In this document: one piece after another, positions 33,116 to 42,885 of the stretch
How the letters are laid out: each line of letters opens with the position of its first letter
Numbering within the stretch: position 1 is the first letter of the stretch
From: Roridomyces roridus
Lineage: Eukaryota; Basidiomycota; Agaricomycetes; Agaricales; Mycenaceae
Length of the DNA: 64,000 nucleotides
Assembly: GCA_029378245.1 (NCBI GenBank)
Contig: JARKIF010000003.1
Span: forward strand, 2,294,001 to 2,358,000
Direction of reading: 5' to 3'
Position numbers and translations under genes: made by a program
The notes under the pieces: generated by a model
The model's input: only the letters and a program-made list of their open reading frames with translations
Told to the model about the DNA's origin: nothing
The model's database searches: none

Positions 33116-35365
33116 CAGCGCGAGTGTCAATGGTAAGACGGTCGAGTAAGTAGATGGGAGAGTTGGGTTTCGGATCAATACGGCCGATGGAAGTTGAGTC
33201 CCCTTTTGTCTTTGCTCCGAGCCACATTCAAGGAATTCACTGCGTTTTGGGAAAACTGGCACTGCTACGGAAAGGGTATGGGATAATTAAAATATCCATT
33301 CTGTCCAGGTCATGGCCAGGTTAATGATCCATGTGTGGACAGGCCGAAAACTAGGTTACCAAGTCCTGTGTCTCGCCACCGGTGGCCATTTAGATAAGCC
33401 CCCGTCTGGACAGAATATCTAGCCTCCTGTGGCCAGAGAGGCCACACGCCGGCGCAGATTTCGTATCGACATGGCCAGTACTCATGATTGTCCCCAATTT
33501 TCCAGGCTCAAACGAAGGGAAAAATTCAAGATCCGCAATCCATTCTCCAGATTCTACAAATTATGAAGGCCCTTGGTGGACAAAAGGTGTTTTCTTGTTG
33601 CCAGCACCATCATTTCCGTGACATCTTCGAAGATCTTGCAAGATTTGGCAAGATTTTCCAGTTTGTTCAAGATCTTGGAAGATATTGGATGATTGTCAAC
33701 TTTCCCTGGCATTATTTTACCATCATCTTGCAAGATCTTGTGAATTTTCTCCCCCCAGGACCTTGAAAGTTTGTGCAAGTTCCACTGACTCATTTTGACT
33801 CCACTGATTTGCAGCGAATGTTCAAAGATTTTGAAGGATTGAAAGTCAAAATATGGCCCATTGAGTCTAATAGGGATGCAAGATCTCACCAGAGTTGGTG
33901 GTGCCGTGGTGGCCGAGCTCAAGCCGCATACTGCGATCAATCATTTATGTTGAAGGGCGCAAAAGTGTGATCTATCAGTTTCCTGGCGGTTCGGCTGCCA
34001 ACGGATCAACAGCCTGAGTGGGGGGCAATCAGAAAATCATTGATTGGCATGTGGGATTTACTGCGACACTTGCCGCCTTTAACCTTCCAAGATCTTGTGA
34101 CACACCACAGAATTTTTGATTCCAGTGTCAATTTTTTATCTGTTTCCACTTGTTGTCTGACTCACAAGATCTTGCATCCTTGCAGTGCAGAAAATATCAC
34201 TTGAACCTTGCTTGAAATACCACATCGTGCAAAAACTAGCAAGATATCAATGGATGTTGCAAGAACTTGATTCAACTTTCAAAATGAGCCAAATCTTTCA
34301 AGATCTTGAGACTTTTGTTGAGATTTGAAGAAAGAACCACACATGCCTGCACAATTCCAGGTTTTGTCCACCAAGGACCCTCAAAACAAATACTACAAAT
34401 TTGTGTCCGTACATACGCGCTAACCATGAGTGGAGATTTTGAGGATGCCATAGTTGGTCAATTGGAAAACCACTCACGAGCTCAAAGGGCCAACTCGGAG
34501 ACGCCCGGACGTATCAAAGCCAAGATGGAATGGGACGCCATGAAATTGAGGAGGTGCGCACCTTGTGTTCCCTTTGGACTCTGAAGACGGACCTACCGTG
34601 AGGTGGAGGGGGGGAGAAAGAAAGTCAATCGCAAGGTTCGCAAGTCCTCGAGATGGTGCTAGATGGTGCGTCAATTTATAACTCGATATAACCGAGCTGG
34701 CCCAGTTATCCATCGCAGGGACATGATAAATAGCTACCCACCGGCCAGGTATGTAGATATTCAATCTGTGATTCGGGGGTGGCCACCCGTGCTAAACTGT
34801 CTGGCCACACCTGGCGGGATCAGGGATTCTTCGTCTAGCCCTACCCCAGGCTAGGATACGGGGCCATGCTTGCCAGAAAATGGGATTGGTGGGCAATGTT
34901 GGAAATCCTAGCTGGCCACTGGGGTACCCAGATTTCGCAAAACGCAGTGATTAACGCGGACTGTTGGCAAACTGTGCGTTGCTGCTTCGTCCGATGAACG
35001 TCTGGAATCACTCATCTCCTGAAGGCTGGACTTGACGGCTCTCATAGCCCCCGAAATTGGCACCTGAGTATTAACCTCGTTGGACATCGCAAGTTCTGGT
35101 GGAGGAATCGGTCTCCTTTTCTCTGCGCTTACCTCCCCTTTTAGCGCTTCTGCATGTGTTTAATCCGCTGGTATCTGTTTCAACCTCAAATTAGGACATC
35201 TATTTTGCTCACGAATAGCACGAACCGCGCTGACCGGTCGGTGATGTACAACCAACCTGACACGAATCGCGTTTTTAATTTGCTTACGAGATGCACCGGG
35301 CTTGAACACGACCACGACCCAGCTACGACCTCTGAACCTGGAGACTTGCATTTGCAACCAGCAAG
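33116..35365. other. 2.2-kb AT-richer intergenic region without a gene
   Basis: No open frame with recognisable content is present. The composition is more AT-rich than the surroundings. The centre holds a cluster of the palindrome CAAGATCTTG (listed separately). GTGGCCA/TGGCCAC words occur repeatedly near 33300-33480 and 34770-34920, which hints at a non-autonomous repeat, but I could not delimit termini or a target duplication. The last 300 bp are the NLR promoter. Confidence 0.5.
33630..34308. repeat. cluster of CAAGATCTTG palindromes
   Basis: The exact 10-bp palindrome CAAGATCTTG occurs at 33668, 33731, 34088, 34165 and 34299, and AAGATCTTG at 33630. Related words such as CAAGATTT, CAAGATAT and CAAGAACTTG lie between them. 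A given 10-mer is expected about once per million bases, so five in under 700 bp is not chance. It may be a dispersed repeat or a cluster of binding sites for a dimeric protein. Confidence 0.75.
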
Positions 35366-38300
35366 ATGCCGGGACGCTTTACCTGGACCCGCAACAAGTC
35401 AAAGCGACCCAAAACCAGCTCGATGGAACCCGAAAAGCCGGTGAGCACTGAGTACTTACGCTTCAAAGGCCGACTTCTTACGTTCTCACTCGAGAAGATT
35501 TCAAATGAACAAGTGCTACCGTCCAAAGCAATGTACGCCATAGAAGGAGGGCTTGCTTTCGCCGAAGCCCTCGAAAGCGTGGCAGACGTGCTGCCGATAC
35601 CATTCTTGACGCAATTCGTCAAAGTCGCCATTAGAGTCCTAGAGGCGTGCGAGGTGCGTGTCTAAGTCGTGATCTTGAGCTGTAGTCTCATTCCGGACAG
35701 GAAGCGACTGTTGTGGAGTCCAATGTAAAGGATCTGCAGGGACGGATCTACCGCCTCACACTGGTTGTGGTGAATACCGTACCGGTGGGCGCGAGGACGT
35801 CGGAGAAGCTTGAGGAAAGAATCAAAGGGCTCCAAAAGTTTGTTTGTGTTGGATTCCAATTGGGTTTACTGATGGTCTCTGGCAGTCTTCTCGATGAGAT
35901 CTTGGTGGATGTCAACAAAATCAAGGAACAGAAAAAATGGCTACTTCTCTTCTTCCGCAACATAAATCAAGAGGCTCTGGACAGATGTGCGGAGCGTCTG
36001 ACGGCGGCCCTGGAGCAATTCGATGTGAGGACTCGACCTTTCGCATGATCTTGGCACTCAGTTTCATTCAGGTGGCAAGCCAGCTGCGCGTGGAAGACCT
36101 CCTCGAAAAAATCAAGCTGGAGTACTCAACCTTCGCTACACAGCTCAACAGAATTGAAGAGGCCGTGAGCAAGAGCAAGGAGCCTCACCATGCGCCTACA
36201 ACTCTTGCGCGGCAAGACATGCCTCCCCCGCACCGTGTATTCCTCGGACGAGATTCCTTGGTCGCGGAAATTGCCCACCTCCTCATCGCCGAATCGACCT
36301 CCCGCGTATGCATCACCGGGACCGGAGGCATGGGAAAGACAAGCGTAGCCCTTGCCGTTATTCGAAGCGCAGCGATACAAGAGGCTTTCCCCAAGGAATA
36401 TATGTTCTGGGTGCCTTGCGTAGAGGCCAAGTCTGCGGATCTCCTGCGCCGCATTCTGTACGCACAGTTGAGGGTCACCGCCCAGTCTTACGACAGTCTC
36501 GATCCTCTCATCGCGGAGCTCAACACGTCGAACAAACGACGACTCATACTTCTCGACAATTTGGAGACGCCTTGGTTCTCCGACTCCATCCCAGACCGCG
36601 GCAAAGTTGGGGATATTCTCGCTCGACTAGCGGCGCTCCCTCATATAGCCCTCCTGGTCACCATGACCTCGGGGTTCGCGCCCGGAACCGCAGACATCAA
36701 ATGGCAGCATCGTTCGCTGCAAGCGCTTGATGCCATTTCCGCCCGTGACGCTTTCAAAAAGAATTATAGCAATGCAACGGATTTGGATGAACCCGAACTC
36801 AACACCCTCCTCGACGAAACGCACATCGACGCCCTTTTATCATCTATCGGCCGCATACCCCTGGCCATTACTCTCCTGGCTGTGGGAGGCGGACGTTTGC
36901 AATCGCCACCGCAGGATATGCTTCGGGAGTGGAATAAAACGGGCACTGCGATGATTTCGGTGGACGACACGCAGTGCATGGATAATACCATACACCTTTC
37001 GATGAAACGACTCAAATCAAATACTGACGCGGCGACACTCCTCGCCATTCTTTCCATGCTCCCGGCCGGGACCACAGGCCATAATCTGGGCTGGTGGGCC
37101 CCGAACGTCGCACACTCCCGCGCCATCGTTGCCCTTCGTACTGCAGCCCTTGTCGAACAAGAAAGCGGACCGTTTGCCAGCGCCCGCATCTTCGTTCGAC
37201 CAACCATCCAATCGTACATGGCTCGCTACGATCACATTTCCATGGATGTACAAAACACGGTGCACGAGGCGTGCTACAGATTTGTTTTTGATCACAAGTC
37301 TGTTCCCGACGAAGCGAAATTTAAGGATGATCTCAAGTCCCTTGCAAGTGAAGAGACCAATATCCTGGGGCTTCTCATGCAAATTGACGGTCAAACTTCA
37401 GTCTCCGCGGACGCTATCGACGCCCTCATCGCTTTCGCCCTGTACCAGTCATGGACGAAACCCAGCACCGTGGTGGCCGAACGCGCTCTTTCCATCGCAA
37501 CGTCGGTCTATGCAGATTCTCAAGCGGCAAGTCACGATGTCGTGATTCTTGACGCTGCAGCCCGTCGTGTCGCCCAGGCTCATCAATGCCTAGGTGAGAT
37601 CCTCTTCAGATTGGATCGGTATGACGATGCCCGTCCACATTTTGAACAAGGGCGTGCCCTCTTCAAGTCGTTGCCAGGAGGAGTGGATCGCGTTCGCGTC
37701 GGCGAATGCACGATGGACCTTGCCGAGGTGTGGATGTACAAGACTGACGTGGACTGGACTGCCCTCGCGTCACTTGTTGACGAAGCGAACACGGACCTAT
37801 CCCATGATGGAGATAATCAATACTGCGTGGCGCGCGGCATACTTGGACTGGGATATCTCCACTGGTGGCAGAATGAGGACCTCGCCGCTTTGCAAATGCT
37901 TTCCTTCGCCAAGCAGATATTTGAACAGCTCGGTACAAGCCGGGACAATCGTCTCAGTGTTGCCCAGTGTCTTCGCCACATGGCACGAAGCCACGCTCAT
38001 CTCGAGCAATACAACCAAGCCTTAGTCATCATGAAGGAATCATTGGCGAACGCCGAACAAGCGGGTGACACCCTTCTCATTTCCGACAATGTTCTTGCCA
38101 TTTCAATCTATCTCACCGTTTTAAAGTTCCACGACGAAGCGCTCGACATGCTTGATCGCAGTCTGCCTTTGTCGCGGGCACTGGGCAACCCGCTGGGAAT
38201 CGCACAGGGCTTGGAGTTGCTGGGATACAACTGTGTGGCCAGGAGGAATGTCAAGGGCGCCCGGCTCGCGTATGACGGTGCGCGTGATGAGTACACCAAA

Positions 38301-38426
38301 GTACACGGGTACATGGGGATCTCGGGCGTTTCGAGGTGCTCACACAATTTCGAGAAGCTCAATCCGCCGAACGAAACGGATTCTGATATTTTCTCTTCGT
38401 TGGTGAAGCCCGATCCCTTGTATTAA
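35366..38426 (+). CDS. NLR-like protein: helical N-terminus, NB-ARC NTPase, TPR-like repeats (988 aa)
   Basis: Exons 35366-35653, 35701-36024 and 36072-38426 give 988 residues. Residues about 60-210 are helical (LPIPFLTQFVKVAIRVLEAC; KIKEQKKWLLLFFRNINQEA; RCAERLTAALEQF). They resemble the four-helix N-terminal bundles (MLKL/HeLo-like) seen in fungal NLRs. The NB-ARC follows: P-loop GTGGMGKTSVA at 287-297, Walker B-like RRLILLDNLETPW at about 360, and GRIPLAITLLA (GLPLA equivalent) at about 464. The last 300 residues hold TPR-like helical pairs such as AHQCLGEILFRLDRYDDARP and ALVIMKESLANAEQAGDTLL. Such proteins sense ligands, oligomerise and may trigger cell death or incompatibility. A 48-nt stretch in exon 2 (about 35837-35884) has GT...AG ends and no stop, so it could be an optional intron. 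No frameshift is seen. Confidence 0.87.
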
Positions 38427-38610
38427 TCAAGCGATGTACCGCAGTGAATGGAGGAGGAGGAATTGGAAGCATATGATATCATGTACTTACACGGCGGGCT
38501 GCCTGCCAGGGTGCGAGAGGGAAAACAATATTGATAGAGGTGAAATCATGGAAGGGAACGACCATGCTGGTGAGAATAGACTTCAACTCAAACATCGAGA
38601 AGATAAATCG

Positions 38611-39730
38611 TTATCGCTGAGCATATGATCGCATATATGCAGCTTGGCGGGAGGTCGCATCCAACTCATTCACGTTCGTCACCCGCAGACGACCCTCGCC
38701 ACGGGAAACGACCCATTCGCCATTTTCGTCCAAGTAGATGTCCCCGTCTCTGAATTGCTCGTATTCATCTTCCACCGCGTCCTCTGATCCCGAGACCTCA
38801 GGCTGTTCTGCCAGAACCGTCAGCTCGGCGCTCTTGACGAAAATCCGGAGGACGGTAGCGCGGACGGTGTAGTTGGAGATGGCGCGCCGCGATGGATTCG
38901 GGTCGGATTCATCTTCGAATTCATCCACTTCGCTGACCCGAAGCGCCTGCAGGCCATAATGAAGGTGAACTTTTACAACGAAACGAGGGAAAACTCACCT
39001 CAAGACGAAGTTCAACGCCCCACATCTTGGTCGAACTTGACTGCAAACTTTCCCGGCCTTCCATCCAGGCAATCTCCGTCCGCGGTTCCCCCAAACTCTC
39101 CTTGCGATCGCTGCGCTCCAACAATAACGCCGCCCACTCACCCTGCCAACCCGAGCTTTCATCAGACTCGTCGTCCTCGGAACCAGGCTCAACATTGACT
39201 TGACCCTGCACTGGCAAATCAGGCGCCGTGAATTCGAGGCTGCCATGCTTGAGCTCGTCGGGGTGTAATCCGTTCACACCGCGATCCCAATCTTCGTCAA
39301 AAAACTTGAACGGAGGGCCCTTGCACGGCCGCTTGAGCTACAATCCCATGAGCACGCTGGCAGGTCATAGATAGGATAGAATTCCGTTTACATATCTGCA
39401 CGGCTTGAAACGTTCGGGCCAAGGCACACGCCCGGGCAGACACACGCGAAACAAGGGCGACATATTGTTCGCCAAAAGCGCGCCATACTCCACGACTTCT
39501 GAATCCACAGTGTCTGGGAAGGCATGACGTGTGTACTCGAACGAAGTCGGCGCCGCTGGGATGTACTCGACCGTGTCGTGCTCGGCATTGTGGCCACTCT
39601 TGTTGAGTTGAACAGCGACGGCCTTGTTGTACGTGCCGACGTATTCGGTTCCATAGCCCATGGCAAAAGTGGTAGGAAGACCAGACCAGGTGAGGGCGGA
39701 GAGTTTGAGTTGGGGAGGAGCGTCGTCCAT
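38611..39730 (-). CDS. family B protein, 337 aa, intact
   Basis: Exons 39730-39392, 39337-38999 and 38946-38611 (339, 339 and 336 nt, all phase 0) give 337 residues. Exon 1 has MDDAPPQLKLSALTWSG, EYVGTYNKAVAVQLNKS, VEYIPAAPTSFEYTRHAF and VCLPGRVPWPERFKPC. Exon 2 has RPCKGPPFKFFDEDWD, LEFTAPDLPVQGQVN, SGWQGEWAALLLERSDRK and WGVELRLE. Exon 3 has ALRVSEVDEFEDESD and RAISNYTVRATVLRIFVK, then an acidic stretch. Its C-terminus (YLDENGEWVVSRGEGRLR) differs from other copies and lacks the KRKAE tail. The start is placed at the conserved MDDAPP; an upstream ATG at 39751 adds seven residues. It lies 62 bp downstream of the family C gene on the same strand. Confidence 0.8.
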
Positions 39731-39792
39731 GGTGGTGGTCAAAACCAGCATGCAAGACTATCTATATACACACAGCAACACAACGGTGACAT

Positions 39793-41611
39793 TTAATTCT
39801 TCTTCTTTCTCTTCCTCCTTTTAGATGAATTGGACGGCTCCACCAACTCGCCCAGCTCGACCTCCGCCTTCCTTTTCACCAAGGTCGGCAGGTTCTCCGC
39901 TCTACCGAAGACGTGGATATGCGGGAATCGTTCCCGCAACGCGGCGTAGAGCTCATAATTGAAACCCACGCATTGTAGAGCGAAGCATTTTGCCCTGATA
40001 TACCCATTCGCGTAGCACTCCTTGAGCATCTCCTTCTCGTGCACTTCTAACCCCGTGTGCCGATACATCGTGTACATACTCTATGATGGGAGTTAGATCC
40101 AGTACGCTCCAACAAAAGCGGTAAAAGACGGACCACATCGGCAGGAATGTCCCATCCCGAGCCTTCAACGGGTGGGACTTTATGCACCTGGTAAGTTCCA
40201 TGATAGTAGACGAAGCTTCCCTTGTTCGCGAAGAACTCGACCTGTTGGCCATTCACGGAATAGGCGTCCAAGGACTCGCTATTGTCAGTCCACCGTTCTT
40301 CTGGGCGAGAGTAAACGTGGGTCGGTGTAAAAACCGCCGCATGTATGCGGCTGCGGCAATACCACATCGTGCGTCTTGGACAGTGAAGGATGACACTGCA
40401 ATCAGTTAAGAACAGGTTCCGACCCCCAAACGGGACAACAAACCGATTGGTTTCGAATTCCTACTAAGTCGTCAGTAGTAGTGACACATAGTATAAAACG
40501 GAACCTACGGGCTTGAACTCGGCGTCCCAGGCAGTCTCCACTCGCCCGACGGGTTGCAGATGAGTTTCCCGGACATGATACTCGTCGAAAAACGGGCGGC
40601 ACGACGGTGGAGGGTTTGGTAAATTTTGAATGTGCAGCACCAGAGGCTCACGCTCCTTCTTGTATTCGTGTCCCGGGGAGCGCTCGATGTGAAACACCAA
40701 CGGCTCCTGAACCTTCACAAGGATAGGTGGGAGCACGAGGCAGGAGGCAGCCAGACGCACCTCAATTTCTTGCGACTCAGTGCGTTCCACTATAACTGTC
40801 TGCTCGGGCGTGTCCAGTACCTACGACTTCGTCAAGAACCGTCAAGGAACTCTCGACGGAGTACAGCTGACCTTCTTCAGCACAATCGCCAAAACGTCGG
40901 TCCTTTTCCGCAGGGCCTCGTGTCGCCCTCCGGAGAGTCTGTGTTTTTCGAGCAGGTGTGCGTTCTCGTTCTGCAGCGTTCGTAGCTTGTCGTCCTCGTC
41001 TCGAAATCTTGACTGCATTTCCTTTGGGGATGGGTCAGGAATCGACTCAGGATCCGTCAGACAATCGTCGATAGCATACTCACCTCATTTGCCAGTCTCA
41101 GCGACTCTAACTCCGTGTCGAGTCGTACCTCTTTCGCCTGCAGCGTCTCTATTCTGAATCTAGCCTGAGCAAGACCAATTAGAGCAAGTCAGGGAGAGGA
41201 AGATAGCCACACGCGCCGCATTTTCGACAGCCGTCTTTTCATCCAATCCGCGGCGAGATTCCTCAGCAGCCCTATCGTGTCTACATCGTTCGTCGAGCGC
41301 CTAGTCACGTTGGCATCAGCACCGTGGATGACGCGGCGGAAAAGTCCCGCATACAGCCCGTAATTCTTGCCCGCTCTGGCGCTCGCGCTCATGGAGTTTT
41401 CGTAGCGTCTCGAGTTCAGCTTTTGCCATGGATGTCTTGGACATATGCGTGTCAGGAATCTGCGCCGAGTCTGAATTGGCTGTGTAAGTACCTCCAATTC
41501 TAGCCTGCGTTCCAGCTCCCGGGCCTTGTCTTGGGCGGCAGTCAATGCGGTGGAGAGAATCTTGACCATGTCCGGTAGCAGCTCGGGGTGACTTTGGACA
41601 TGGATGCTCAT
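39793..41611 (-). CDS. family C coiled-coil protein with basic tail, intact copy
   Basis: The minus-strand gene starts MSIHVQSHPELLPDMVKILS at 41611. Its multi-exon layout matches the copy at 29693-31522, and every exon junction I checked stays in frame. The coiled-coil part includes LETLRKLHERERQ, FRIETLQAKEVRLDTELESL and LQNENAHLLEKHRL. The middle has CLVLPPILVKVQEPLVFHIE and CRPFFDEYHVRETHLQPVGR. The C-terminal domain reads VILHCPRRTMWYCRSRIHAA, THVYSRPEERW, NGQQVEFFANKGSFVYYHGT and AKCFALQCVGFNYELYAALR. It ends VKRKAEVELGELVEP and KRRKRKKKN. Comparison of the two copies supports the frameshift call in the other one. No function is known; the tail suggests nuclear import. Confidence 0.75.
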
Positions 41612-41815
41612 GAAAGAGACGATTGTTCTCACCAAATGATCTGATCTTGTCCGTCGCCGTCGATTGGCCGTCAACCTCAGGTGTTGGACGACGTGTACGA
41701 TAAGTATATACATATGTTCGCGCTATTGAAGATTTACACCAAGAAGACTCCATTCGACGGCTTGGGATGCACATGTATCTACACCATTTTCTCCTATGAA
41801 ACACTTCAATCTCGA

Positions 41816-42690
41816 TTCCGAAAAGCTTCAATCTATCGGAATTATGAGAGAAAGTAATGGGCAATAAAAATGGGCCTCACAACGCTGGGATCCAAATGGG
41901 GGTTCCAGAACTCGAATTTGGATTGAATATCGACTTTCAGCCCTTGCGAGCAAAGATCACGAAGGTTGCGGAGATGAATTCCAACCCAATCGTTATCAAG
42001 GACTTCAGCACCGTCCCTGCTCTCGTGGAGATCCCCACCAAAGAGAAGCTGGAAGGACTTGAGCTTCACCTTGCCCTTCATCCTCGCACACAACATGGCG
42101 ACGACACTGCGTATGGGAACGAGAAACTCGCAACCGTAAACGGCGAATGACTCGAGGAGCGGCAGGAAGAAACGGTTTTCCATCTTCCGGAACAACCTTT
42201 CGAGGGCACCTTCTCTTCCGTCCGGGCCTCTAAGCGCCAGATCTTGGACGGAGTGAAAGCCTGGTAGCTCGAGAAAACCTCTCAACCGTGCGTCGTTCGC
42301 GAAATACGCGCTGATGTCCAATTTGCGTATGGAACACGCGGATCGCGCAACCAGGTGTTCCACGATTTCTTTCCATCCAAAATCCAGCCATATCGATAAC
42401 TCCTCTAGTGCAGGAAGGGTGAGGTACCTGAGCAGTGCAGGAGTAGTTGATTCCTCACAGTGGATGCTGAGGAGACGGGGGAGAGTGACCAAAGTCCAGG
42501 CATCCAAATCGGGAAGGTGACCGCCTTTACAGTCAACGGTGCAGTGCTCGAGGTTCGGGGTGTGAGCAAAGAACTTGAGACATTCCGCGGCGTCCGCCTT
42601 CAGTTCGAGATTCGTCAACTGCATGCATGGAAGATAGACCTGCAGGGTGTCTCCGGGGTGTTCCGAGTTGTACCGGAGAATCAGTTCTCG
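41816..42690 (-). pseudogene. F-box/LRR gene split by hAT element: 3' part
   Basis: On the minus strand the reading enters from the element boundary with RELILRYNSEHPGDTLQV. It continues through LTNLELKADAAECLKFFAHT, LPRLLSIHCEES, LRYLTLPALEELSIWL and VKLKSFQLLFGG without interruption. A GTGAGG donor after DPSVV and a CGATAG acceptor lead to the family's last mini-exon at 41842-41816 (IEAFRNRD). The missing first half is at 46002-46650 on the other side of the transposon, on the same strand. Confidence 0.85.
42683..42690. repeat. putative target-site duplication, left copy
   Basis: AGTTCTCG, matched 7/8 by ACTTCTCG at 46002-46009. It stands 3 bp from the inverted repeat on this side. Removing the element plus one copy restores the F-box/LRR frame as PQLRELILRY. 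Confidence 0.55.
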
Positions 42691-42693
42691 GCG

Positions 42694-42711
42694 CCAGAGT
42701 CTCGCTTGGGT
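42694..42711. repeat. hAT terminal inverted repeat, left
   Basis: CCAGAGTCTCGCTTGGGT; the exact inverted complement is at 45983-46000. Confidence 0.88.
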
Positions 42712-42885
42712 GGGAATTAGTCGACTAGTTAGTGATCGCTAATCGATCATTTTACTGTATTCACTTAGTCAACTAATAGATCCCGTCACTTGCGTCGCTG
42801 ATTGCTATCTGCCTCCTCCCTTCCCTCCCTATCGTCCAGGGCGCGTCAGTCGCGCCTGGATCGCGCCTGACGCTGGTCTGTGACC

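Noticed and set aside
33290..34950. Possible non-autonomous transposon marked by repeated GTGGCCA/TGGCCAC words
   Set aside because: I could not find matching inverted termini or a target-site duplication, so it is only mentioned as an AT-richer region.
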